Below, piece by piece: positions 30,588-38,945 of a DNA stretch of 64,000 nt. The notes beneath the pieces were generated by a model that did not search any database, was not told where the DNA came from, and worked only from the letters and a program-made list of their open reading frames with translations. Position 1 is the stretch's first letter; each line of letters opens with the position of its first letter. The translations under genes and the position numbers were made by a program. Source of the DNA: Thermohalobaculum sp039033215 (lineage in GTDB: Bacteria; Pseudomonadota; Alphaproteobacteria; Rhodobacterales; Rhodobacteraceae); NCBI GenBank assembly GCA_039033215.1, contig JBCCDA010000012.1, positions 1-64,000 on the forward strand. Direction: 5' to 3'.

Positions 30588-32678
30588 TCAGTCGTTGATC
30601 AGCGCCAGCCAACCGTCCTCGTCCAGCGTGTCGATCCCCAGCTCCGCCGCCTTCTTGAGCTTCGAGCCTGCGCCGGGCCCCGCCACCACAAGATCCGTCT
30701 TGGCCGAGACCGAACCCGAGACCTTGGCCCCCAATGCCTCGGCCCGCGCCTTGGCCTCGGCGCGTGACATCTTCTCGAGCGTGCCGGTAAACACCACGGT
30801 CTTGCCCGCCACGGGACTGGCTTCGGCGGGGGCTTCTGCATCCATGGGGCTGACATGATCCAGCAAACGCGCGAGCGCCGCTTCGTTCTGGGGGTCTGCA
30901 AAGAAAGCAAGCACCGCGTCGGCCAGTGTTTCTCCCACACCATCGATGGCCACCAACGCCTCGCGGTCTGCCTCGATCATCGCAGCATGGAACGCGTCCC
31001 AAGACAGGTAGGTCCGCGCGAACATCCGCGCTGTCGTCTCGCCTACGTGCCGGATCCCCAGCGCAAAGATGAACCGTGCGAGGTCTGGTGTCCGGCGCTC
31101 GTCGATTGCGGCCATGAGGTTATCTATGGACTTCTGATTGGTGACGCGGCCCTTCTCATCGCGCCGTTCCAGCGCCCCGCGCTTCTCATGCAGCATGAAG
31201 ATGTCAGCAGGTTCCTTGATCAAACCGCGCGCGTGAAAGTCTTCGACCTGTTTTGCCCCGAGCCCTTCGATGTCCAACGCCGCGCGAGAGACAAAGTGCT
31301 TGAGGTGCTCGACCGCTTGGGCCGGACAGGTCAGGCCATTGGTGCAGCGGCGCACGGCCTCGCCTTCCTCGCGGATCGCGGGGGCGCCGCACTCGGGGCA
31401 GACTTCGGGCATCACGAAGGTCACCGCATCGGCGGGTCGCTTGGTCAGGTCCACGTCCAGCACTTTTGGGATCACATCGCCCGCGCGGAAGACGGTGACC
31501 ATATCGCCCTCGCGAAGATCCCTGCCCTCGCGGATCGGCGTGCCGTCCGAGCCGACACCTGCAACGTAATCCTCGTTATGGAGGGTCGCGTTCGAGACGA
31601 CGACCCCGCCGACCGTGACGGGGGTCAAGCGGGCAACGGGGCTAAGCGCGCCCGTGCGGCCGACCTGGATCTCGATTTTCTCGAGGACCGTGGTCGCATA
31701 CTCGGCAGGAAACTTGTGGGCGATCGCCCATCGCGGTGTCGTGGAGCGGAAGCCGAGCCGTTCCTGCCAATCGAGACGGTCGACCTTGTAAACGACCCCA
31801 TCGATGTCATAGGGCAGCTGCGCGCGCTGAGCTTCGATGGCGCGGTAGTGGTCCAGCAACGCGTCAACCGTTTCGCACTTCTTGGTCAGCGGGTTGGTCT
31901 GGAACCCCCAGTCGGCAAATGCCGCCACCACACCTGATTGGGTTTCGGCCGGGAGGTCGGTGACGTCGCCCCAAGCGTACGCAAAGAAGCTCAGCGGGCG
32001 GGATGCAGTTATGCTTGGGTCCAGCTGGCGCAGGGATCCCGCCGCGAAGTTGCGAGGATTGGCGTAAACTTTCTGGCCCTTCGTTTCCTGCTGACGATTC
32101 ATTTCGGCGAACGCGTCTTTCGACATGTAGACCTCGCCGCGCACCTCGAGCACATGGGGCACGTTACCGATCAACTCATCGGGGATATCGGCAATGGTCC
32201 GGGCGTTTGCAGTCACGTTCTCGCCGACGGTGCCGTCACCGCGGGTCGCTGCCTCGACCAGCTTTCCCCCTTCGTAGCGGAGCGCGAGCGAGACCCCATC
32301 GATCTTGGGCTCTGCCGTGATCGCGACCGCGTGGTCATCAGCCAGCGACAGGAACCGGCGTATCCGGGCAACAAAGTCGTGGACCTCAACATCCTCGAAA
32401 GCATTCGAAAGCGACAGCATCGGAACCCGGTGGCGTACCTTTCCGAAGCCCTCCGCCGGGGCAGCCCCCACCATCCTCGTTGGACTGTCCGGGGCAGCTA
32501 GGTCAGGAAACTCCTCCTCGAGCGCCAGGAGCCGGGCTTTCATGGCATCGTACTCAGCGTCGGAAATCTCGGGGGAATCGTGAGTGTGATACTCGGAGTT
32601 TGCGCGCCGGAGGCTCGCAGACAGCAGCTGTATCTCGGCTTTTGCCTTCGCCGGGGTGAGATCAGATAACGCGCTCAT
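30588..32678 (-). CDS. ligA: NAD-dependent DNA ligase LigA
   Basis: 696 residues from the ATG at 32678. The adenylation motif AEPKIDGVSLALRY places the catalytic Lys at K125. The NAD-specific Ia domain lies at the N-terminus (HTHDSPEISDAEYD), with the OB fold near 330-410, four Cys of the zinc finger in CPECGAPAIREEGEAVRRC and CPAQ, a helix-hairpin-helix region near 500-590 and a BRCT domain at the C-terminus (KTVVFTGTLEKMSRAEAK). It seals nicks in replication and repair. It follows prfB by 90 bases. Confidence 0.97.
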   Translation of the reverse strand: MSALSDLTPAKAKAEIQLLSASLRRANSEYHTHDSPEISDAEYDAMKARLLALEEEFPDLAAPDSPTRMVGAAPAEGFGKVRHRVPMLSLSNAFEDVEVHDFVARIRRFLSLADDHAVAITAEPKIDGVSLALRYEGGKLVEAATRGDGTVGENVTANARTIADIPDELIGNVPHVLEVRGEVYMSKDAFAEMNRQQETKGQKVYANPRNFAAGSLRQLDPSITASRPLSFFAYAWGDVTDLPAETQSGVVAAFADWGFQTNPLTKKCETVDALLDHYRAIEAQRAQLPYDIDGVVYKVDRLDWQERLGFRSTTPRWAIAHKFPAEYATTVLEKIEIQVGRTGALSPVARLTPVTVGGVVVSNATLHNEDYVAGVGSDGTPIREGRDLREGDMVTVFRAGDVIPKVLDVDLTKRPADAVTFVMPEVCPECGAPAIREEGEAVRRCTNGLTCPAQAVEHLKHFVSRAALDIEGLGAKQVEDFHARGLIKEPADIFMLHEKRGALERRDEKGRVTNQKSIDNLMAAIDERRTPDLARFIFALGIRHVGETTARMFARTYLSWDAFHAAMIEADREALVAIDGVGETLADAVLAFFADPQNEAALARLLDHVSPMDAEAPAEASPVAGKTVVFTGTLEKMSRAEAKARAEALGAKVSGSVSAKTDLVVAGPGAGSKLKKAAELGIDTLDEDGWLALIND

Positions 32679-32768
32679 GGGGCCGAAGTGTGCGACTTCC
32701 CCCTGCCCGGTCAACCCGTTGTAACGAGAGAACCTAGGTGTCGGGGAGTGACGACGTTAGCGTTGCGT

Positions 32769-33899
32769 TCAGACTTCCTCGGCCTCTGCCTCCGCGCGAG
32801 ACTTTCCAACGACATCTTGCGCAAGTGCAGCGGCCATGAACTGGTCGAGATCACCGTCGAGCACACCTTGCGTGTCCGACGTCTCCAGTTTCGTGCGCAG
32901 GTCTTTGACCTGCTGGTAGGGTTGCAGCACGTAGTTCCGAATCTGATGCCCCCAGCCGATGTCACCCTTGGCATCATGCGCATCTTGGATCGCCTGGGTT
33001 CGTCGCTTCATTTCAAGATCATAGAGCCGCGCCCGCAGGGCCTTCATCGCAATGTCACGGTTCTGATGCTGGGACTTCTCCGAGCTCGTGACAACAATGC
33101 CTGTAGGGACGTGGGTGATACGCACAGCCGAATCGGTGGTATTGACGTGCTGGCCCCCTGCCCCGGAGGACCGGTACGTATCGATCCGGATTTCATTCGG
33201 CGGGATGTCAATCTCGATAGTGTCGTCGATGACCGGGTAGACCCAGACGGACGAGAAGCTGGTGTGGCGGCGCGCCTGGCTGTCGAACGGACTGATCCGC
33301 ACCAGCCGGTGCACACCGGACTCTGTCTTGAGCCAGCCGAACGCGGAGTCGCCCTTGATCTGGTACGTCACCGACTTGATGCCGGCTTCGTCGCCAGGCG
33401 TCTCGGACTGCAACTCTATCTTGAAGCCACGCGCCTCGGCCCAGCGCAGATACATGCGTGAGAGCATCGCCGCCCAGTCGCAGCTTTCGGTCCCGCCCGC
33501 GCCAGAGTGGATTTCCAGGAACGCATCGTTCGCGTCAGTCTCACCTGAAAGAAGCGCCTCAATTTCAGCGGCAGCCGATTGTTCGCGGATCTGGGCAAGC
33601 GCTGCTTCCGCTTCCGCGACAATCTCAGCGTCGTCCTCGGCCTCGCCCAACTCGATCAGTTCCGTGTTGTCGGTGAGGCCCTGCGCCAGCTCCTTGTACC
33701 GGTCAACGGCATCAGCAAGTTTTTGGCGATCGCGCATGACCTTCTGAGCGTGTGCCGGATCATTCCAAAGCCCGGGATCCTCGGCGCGGGCGTTCAGCTC
33801 ATCCAGCCGGTGTTCGGCCGTCTCCCAACCGATCCTCTGGCGCAGAAGCTCCAGGGATTTCTCGATCTCGACTGCGAGGTTTTCGGTCTCGGCTTTCAT
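32769..33899 (-). CDS. prfB: Peptide chain release factor 2
   Basis: 376 residues from the ATG at 33899. The tripeptide SPF (203-205) that reads UGA/UAA and the GGQ (248-250) that triggers peptidyl-tRNA hydrolysis are both present, within RISPFDSQARRHTS and SSGAGGQHVN. The N-terminal helices are intact. The reading frame runs straight through the region where E. coli prfB has its programmed +1 frameshift, so there is no such autoregulation here. It lies downstream of the mrcA and secreted-protein genes on the same strand. Confidence 0.97.
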   Translation of the reverse strand: MKAETENLAVEIEKSLELLRQRIGWETAEHRLDELNARAEDPGLWNDPAHAQKVMRDRQKLADAVDRYKELAQGLTDNTELIELGEAEDDAEIVAEAEAALAQIREQSAAAEIEALLSGETDANDAFLEIHSGAGGTESCDWAAMLSRMYLRWAEARGFKIELQSETPGDEAGIKSVTYQIKGDSAFGWLKTESGVHRLVRISPFDSQARRHTSFSSVWVYPVIDDTIEIDIPPNEIRIDTYRSSGAGGQHVNTTDSAVRITHVPTGIVVTSSEKSQHQNRDIAMKALRARLYDLEMKRRTQAIQDAHDAKGDIGWGHQIRNYVLQPYQQVKDLRTKLETSDTQGVLDGDLDQFMAAALAQDVVGKSRAEAEAEEV

Positions 33900-33963
33900 C
33901 ACGGCACCTTGCGCGGCTGGGCTGCCCTAGTTAGCGGCAGACCCGGGCGAGGACAAGGAGCGC

Positions 33964-34581
33964 TCAGTTCCTCGGAGGGTTGATCGTGAAGGCAAGGCGC
34001 CGCAACACGGTTCCATCGGCCATGACGTATTGCAGTTCGACGGAACCATGTCCTGTTGGCGGGGGCAAACTGGTCGCCGTGAGATCGCCGGGCATACCCA
34101 GCGCCTCCACCGACGAGAGCTCTGCGCCTGATTGAACCTCTACGACGACCAGTCGATCACCGGCCGCAGCCGGACCTCGCCAGTGGGCGATGACTTCAAC
34201 GCCGAAATTGTAAGGGGAGTCCGTCGACAGGCTGACCGGTGTGGCCGCGACGTCGATCACGGTGCTTGCAAGGCGTCGACCATCCTTTGACACGTGGTTG
34301 AGCCGATAGGTGCCAGCAACACGCGGTGCGGTGAACTGGGCGGTTCCGTTGAGGACCTGCGCCACGGTCGCAGTTTCTCCCGCGCCGGTGTTCGACGCAG
34401 GTCCCTGGAGATCCAATCGACCATCAGGAGCACGGGACACCGAAACACGCACGAGCGCACCTTGGTCCACCGTGTCCGAGACCTCTATCGGGGACGGCGC
34501 CACTGGCGCCTGTGCAAACGCAACGACCGCTACGCTACTCAGCACCGCCACCAAGAGGGAGGCTGCCAGCGTCGTTTGCAT
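33964..34581 (-). CDS. Secreted protein of unknown function, downstream of mrcA
   Basis: 205 residues from the ATG at 34581 (an in-frame TTG at 34596 is less likely). A signal peptide is clear: MQTTLAASLLVAVLSSVAVVAFAQA. The mature part has a repetitive beta-strand character (RVSVSRAPDGRLDLQGPA; AGTYRLNHVSKDGRRLASTVIDVA; GDRLVVVEVQSG), suggesting one or two Ig-like or beta-sandwich folds in the periplasm. No catalytic motif is seen. Its start lies 24 bases after the mrcA stop, so it is probably co-transcribed with the penicillin-binding protein and may act in envelope assembly. Confidence 0.65.
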   Translation of the reverse strand: MQTTLAASLLVAVLSSVAVVAFAQAPVAPSPIEVSDTVDQGALVRVSVSRAPDGRLDLQGPASNTGAGETATVAQVLNGTAQFTAPRVAGTYRLNHVSKDGRRLASTVIDVAATPVSLSTDSPYNFGVEVIAHWRGPAAAGDRLVVVEVQSGAELSSVEALGMPGDLTATSLPPPTGHGSVELQYVMADGTVLRRLAFTINPPRN

Positions 34582-34605
34582 GGTAACAAGGGTCAAGCCG
34601 TTGCC

Positions 34606-37170
34606 TCAGTAGATACCGCCAGTTCCCAAACCGATGGTCCCCGTCGACCCACCGCCGCCTCCGTCTCCGCCCGAGCCCTGCCCAATTGGAGTATCGTCTC
34701 CCTCTGGCAGAATGTACGGCAGATCAGCACCATAGACGCCGAAGAGTTCGGTATCACTCGCCAGCGCAAGGCAATCCGTCGTGCACGAGGCGATCTCGGC
34801 TTCGATACCCCGGCGATACACCTCAACCAGAACGTGCGGCCCCTCTTCGTCGTCCGGCAGACGCTCGCCCGTGTCCCGGTGAATCTTGATGGTCACGAGC
34901 CCGCTTCCTTGTGGAGGTCGAAACTTCCCAGGTTTTCGAGTCTTCATGGCTTCCTTCATGAACTCGCGAAACACCGGTCCACACAAGGTGCCACCGTAGG
35001 CTCCCTTGCCCATTGGAGTGGGTTGGTCGAACCCGATGAAACAGCCTGCGACCATGTTTGCGGTGAAGCCAATGAACCATGCGTCTTTGGCGTCGTTCGT
35101 CGTGCCGGTCTTGCCCGCAACAGGGAAACCCAATCCGCCAACGGTCCGGCTGGCAGTCCCCTGGCTAACGACGCCTTCCAGCATGTTCACGAGCTGGTAC
35201 GCCGTTGCAGGATCCATGATCTGACTACGCTGATCGAAGAGTATTGGTTGTCGGCGAGCACTGAAGTTGTCCGTTCCGCAGCCCTGGCACAGGCGAGGAT
35301 CGTGGCTGTAAAGCGTGTTGCCCTGGCGGTCTTGGATGCGGTCGATCAACGTCGGCGCCACGCGGCGTCCGCCGTTCGCAAACATCCCGTATGCAGCGAC
35401 CATCTGATAAAGTGTCGTCTCACCGGCACCCAGCGCGAACGCCAAGTGGCCCGGCATGTTCTCGTAGACACCAAATCTCTCGGCATAGACGCCAACTCGG
35501 TCCATACCGACGGCTTGAGCCAGTCGGACCGTCATCAGGTTCTTCGAAAGTTCCAGTCCACGGCGAAGTGGCAACGGCCCGGCAAAGTTGCCTGAAGAGT
35601 TCTTCGGCCGCCATGCGGTCCGACCCGAACCCACGACGATCGGAGCATCAAGAACGACGGTGGAGGGCGAATAGCCCATGTCCAACGCCGCGGCGTAGAT
35701 GAACGGTTTAAAACTGGAGCCAGGTTGACGCTGGGCCTGCGTCGCTCGATTGAACGCAGAACTGTCATACGAAAACCCACCTTGTAGCGCAAACACGCGC
35801 CCAGAATGGGGATCCATCGCCATAAAGGCACCTTGGACCGCCGGGATCTGACGAAGCGACCAGCCATCTGCCTCACGCTTTATGAAGACAACGTCGCCCA
35901 TCGAGAGGATATCGCCCATGTTGCGCGGAGCACCCCGAGACTCAGGTGTGCGGCGGATCCATTGACGCTCACGGGCCAGCGTCAGTTCCACCTGGCCTGC
36001 TGACCGACCTGCCGCCGCTTCCTCGGTCTCGAGCGAGCCGACGATCGCGGACCTGTTGCCGACTTCGAGCACTACCGCCGGTATCCAGTCGGGGATGTCA
36101 CTGGGCATGCTCACGCGGGCAAGCAGTTCCCGCCAAAAGCCCGTTTCCCCGTTCGCAATCACCGGCATTGTCTTGACTGCGCCGCGCCATATGCCGCGGC
36201 TGCGGTCATATTTCTCGAGCCCTCGCCGCAAGGCGCGCCCAGCTATTTCTTGCAGCTCGTCGTCAACTGTCGCTCGGACGCTTAGCCCGCCGTGGTAGAG
36301 TTGGCGAACGCCGACATCCCTGATCAGCTGTCTGCGAACTTCTTCAGTGAAGTAGTTCGGCTTGGTGCGCTGAACGAAGTTGGTGCGGCCCTCGCCGACG
36401 ATCGTCTCGAGAGGCAGCTCCCTGTAGGTGCGGTACGCGGCGAGTTCGATGACTTCGTTCTCGTACATCTCTCGCAGAATGTCGTTTCTGCGACGCACCG
36501 CTGCGTCATAGTCATCGATAGGGTGATAGTTGTTTGGCCCCTTGGGCAGCGCTGCCAGATAGGCCGCTTCATGAGGCGTCAACTCTTCGAGTGTCTTGCC
36601 AAAGTAGTTGTCGGCCGCCGCCATGATCCCATGTGCGCGTTGCCCGAACGGAATGTCGTTGAGATACAGCTCGAGGATCTTGTCCTTGGACATGGCTGTC
36701 TCGACCTTAACGGCGAGGATCGCCTCCTTGATCTTGCGTTCGACCGACCTGTCGTCTCCGACAAGAAAGTTCTTCACGACTTGTTGCGTGATCGTAGACG
36801 CACCGGAGAGCCGCGCCGAACGGCCCGACAGCTTGGCCTGGGCGAAGCGCACCACCGCCTTTGCAATGCCTGTCGCGTCGACCCCTGGGTGAGTGTAGAA
36901 ATTCTTGTCCTCGGCAGACAGAAACGCGTCGATCAGCAAAGGCGGGACTTCGTCGATCGGAACGAATACGCGACGTTCGCGCGCAAACTCGGCAATGACC
37001 TGTCCTTCACCAGAGTATACTCGGCTCAGCATCTTGGGCTGGTAGTCGCGCAGCTTTTCCTGGGTTGGCAGATCCGCCCCGTAAACGCGCACAAGCGCTG
37101 CCATGCCGCCGACGACAAAAAACGCCGCAAGGGCCATGTTCGAGAAGACAGAGGCGATCAGCCTGATCAT
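34606..37170 (-). CDS. mrcA: Penicillin-binding protein 1A (transglycosylase/transpeptidase)
   Basis: 854 residues from the ATG at 37170 (a GTG at 37179 is possible). An N-terminal membrane anchor (about 9-30) is followed by the GT51 domain with the catalytic Glu E87 in SAEDKNFYTHPG and GASTITQQVVKNFL. The transpeptidase half carries the nucleophile motif SSFKP in QRQPGSSFKPFIY, SKN in ELSKNLM and KTG in AGKTGTTNDAKDAWF. The OB-like insert between the domains is present. The C-terminus is a Gly-rich tail (about 35 residues) that is not conserved in the family. It polymerises and cross-links peptidoglycan in the periplasm. Gene order after amiC is as in related genomes. Confidence 0.96.
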   Translation of the reverse strand: MIRLIASVFSNMALAAFFVVGGMAALVRVYGADLPTQEKLRDYQPKMLSRVYSGEGQVIAEFARERRVFVPIDEVPPLLIDAFLSAEDKNFYTHPGVDATGIAKAVVRFAQAKLSGRSARLSGASTITQQVVKNFLVGDDRSVERKIKEAILAVKVETAMSKDKILELYLNDIPFGQRAHGIMAAADNYFGKTLEELTPHEAAYLAALPKGPNNYHPIDDYDAAVRRRNDILREMYENEVIELAAYRTYRELPLETIVGEGRTNFVQRTKPNYFTEEVRRQLIRDVGVRQLYHGGLSVRATVDDELQEIAGRALRRGLEKYDRSRGIWRGAVKTMPVIANGETGFWRELLARVSMPSDIPDWIPAVVLEVGNRSAIVGSLETEEAAAGRSAGQVELTLARERQWIRRTPESRGAPRNMGDILSMGDVVFIKREADGWSLRQIPAVQGAFMAMDPHSGRVFALQGGFSYDSSAFNRATQAQRQPGSSFKPFIYAAALDMGYSPSTVVLDAPIVVGSGRTAWRPKNSSGNFAGPLPLRRGLELSKNLMTVRLAQAVGMDRVGVYAERFGVYENMPGHLAFALGAGETTLYQMVAAYGMFANGGRRVAPTLIDRIQDRQGNTLYSHDPRLCQGCGTDNFSARRQPILFDQRSQIMDPATAYQLVNMLEGVVSQGTASRTVGGLGFPVAGKTGTTNDAKDAWFIGFTANMVAGCFIGFDQPTPMGKGAYGGTLCGPVFREFMKEAMKTRKPGKFRPPQGSGLVTIKIHRDTGERLPDDEEGPHVLVEVYRRGIEAEIASCTTDCLALASDTELFGVYGADLPYILPEGDDTPIGQGSGGDGGGGGSTGTIGLGTGGIY

Positions 37171-37287
37171 CAGTTGCACGCACTCAACCGGTTTCCGCAG
37201 CCCCTACATAGGGTGAATCGGTCCTGACAAAAAGCCTTTCCTTAGGCAAACGGCTGGTCTGGGAAGAGCAAAAATTGTGCAGAAAGC

Positions 37288-38490
37288 TCAGCGTCGTCCC
37301 AGAAAACCCGGGCTCGCGACACTGCGCCAGCTCGCAATCCCGTCTGCGACAAGCAATGCCGCTTCGGCGCGCCATTGGGGATCGGTGAGACGTTGGCGAT
37401 CCTCCTCGCTGTTGAGAAACCCAAGCTCCAACAGGATCGAAGGGATGTCAGGCGCCTTGAGCACACGGAAATTTGCCTCGCGCATCGGCCGCGTTCGAAG
37501 CATCGTGACCTGGCCATTCAGGGCACCGAACACCGCTTTGGCCAGCTTGGCTGATTCGACCTTGGTGCCGCGTTGGGCAAGTTCGATCAGGAGGCGGGCA
37601 ATGTCGTCCCCATCGCCGTCCAGATCGGCGCCGGCAAGGACATCTGACCGGTTCTCCCGTTCGGCGAGAGCCGCTGCCGCAGCGTCGGTCGCTTGTTCGG
37701 ACAACCGGTAGATCGACATGCCACGCGCGGCACCGACCTCGACAGTATCCGCGTGGATTGAGATCAGCACATGAGCCCCGGCTCGGTGCGCCCGCGCGAC
37801 ACGCTCAGCCAGTGGAACGAAGATATCGCTGTCTCGGGTCATAAACGCCCGGAATCCGGGCCGCCGTTCGAGCTCCTCCGCCAGTTGAAGCGCAAAGGCC
37901 AGCGTGATCGCCTTTTCTGTCACGTGCTTGTACGAGGCACCGGGATCGACGCCGCCATGTCCGGGATCAAGCGCAATCACAATCTCGCCGGGCCGGGTGG
38001 TCAGAGTGCCTGGCGGTGTGCCGTGCCAACGTGCCATCTCTGGTGCGCCAGAACGGGCTTCGAAGACGTCGCTGTTCACTGGCTCCAAATCGATCACGAG
38101 ACGCGCGGATTTGCCGCCATGCGATGGCTCGGTGAAAGCGCGATCGACAGCCAGCGGTCGTGCAAGCTCGATCACGATGCGAGCCCTGTCGGGCCGGAAC
38201 AGTCCTGCACGCCACGTCCCTATGTGTGGAATGCCCGTCAAATCCTCTGGCGTGACCTCCCAAACCAGTGACGGCATGTCGATCACGAGCCGATCAGGCC
38301 CGATCAACGTGAAAAGGGTGAACGCAGGCGCAGTAGACACCTTCAACACAAGCCGAAGTTTCTCCCCCATCATTTCGTGGGAGACGCCAGTGATCCGTGA
38401 CGCGATGTTCCGATCCGCGGCTACCGCAGGGGCTGCTGTCAGCAGTAGGCATGCAGCAACTGCCATCAATGCTTTTACCCAGGCAAACAT
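37288..38490 (-). CDS. amiC: N-acetylmuramoyl-L-alanine amidase with AMIN domain
   Basis: 400 residues. A signal peptide (hydrophobic 7-22, ending PAVAA) is followed by an AMIN domain (about 30-140), which targets the septum, and an Amidase_3 catalytic domain (about 170-390). Zinc and catalytic residues are seen in ALDPGHGGVDPGA (His), the downstream Glu in VTEKAIT, SIHAD (His) and LELGFLN (Glu). It cleaves the amide bond between MurNAc and the stem peptide during daughter-cell separation. It is the first gene of the leftward series, 117 bases before mrcA, and diverges from rne. Confidence 0.92.
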   Translation of the reverse strand: MFAWVKALMAVAACLLLTAAPAVAADRNIASRITGVSHEMMGEKLRLVLKVSTAPAFTLFTLIGPDRLVIDMPSLVWEVTPEDLTGIPHIGTWRAGLFRPDRARIVIELARPLAVDRAFTEPSHGGKSARLVIDLEPVNSDVFEARSGAPEMARWHGTPPGTLTTRPGEIVIALDPGHGGVDPGASYKHVTEKAITLAFALQLAEELERRPGFRAFMTRDSDIFVPLAERVARAHRAGAHVLISIHADTVEVGAARGMSIYRLSEQATDAAAAALAERENRSDVLAGADLDGDGDDIARLLIELAQRGTKVESAKLAKAVFGALNGQVTMLRTRPMREANFRVLKAPDIPSILLELGFLNSEEDRQRLTDPQWRAEAALLVADGIASWRSVASPGFLGRR

Positions 38491-38945
38491 GCTCGACCCG
38501 CCGATCTGAATTATCGTTGCAGCTAAGTATCATATCCGGACTCGACGCAAAATCTGATTGTCAGCTGTCCCGGTTTGGCGCTATACGTTCGCGAGGTTTG
38601 CGCCGACGATGGCGGCCCATCTAACAGTCCTGTCCCAGGCATGCGTTATGCCGCCCGGTCGGGCGAGGCTTCATCGTTGCGCGGCGCCAATGGCGCCCGC
38701 GATCTTCAAAGGTGCGGATCTATCAGGCGGTACGCCGCCACGAGTTCACACGTGCCGGTTCATCCGGTACCGCGAAGAGAGACGATGACCGACGCAGCCT
38801 TTCGCATCTCGCTCGAACCTCCGGCTCCGATGGCCGGACAGTCGAGCCAAGCGGGCGACCTGCCGGCATCCAGCAAGAGAAAGCGTCACCTCAAGCAGGC
38901 CCCGCCGCCAAGGCGGGATCGTTCCTGCAGGTGCCGAAGAAACAT
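38491..38945 (+). other. Leader region of rne (no gene seen)
   Basis: 455 bases without a credible gene, between the divergent amidase gene and rne. TTGTCA (38558-38563) and TATACG (38582-38587), 18 bases apart, form a plausible promoter that would give a leader of about 355 nt. It contains a hairpin (GGCGCC-AAT-GGCGCC with GCG/CGC extensions, about 38680-38701). Long leaders of this size support RNase E autoregulation in E. coli; the same role here is inference. The in-frame extension of rne back to 38712 is rejected as a start. Confidence 0.5.
38558..38587 (+). promoter_or_regulatory. Candidate sigma-70-type promoter for rne
   Basis: TTGTCA (38558-38563; five of six to TTGACA), an 18-base spacer and TATACG (38582-38587; four of six to TATAAT). 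It lies about 355 bases upstream of the rne start. Confidence 0.4.

Noticed and set aside
32769..33899. Programmed frameshift in prfB
   Set aside because: The frame is continuous from the start with no in-frame TGA near the N-terminus.
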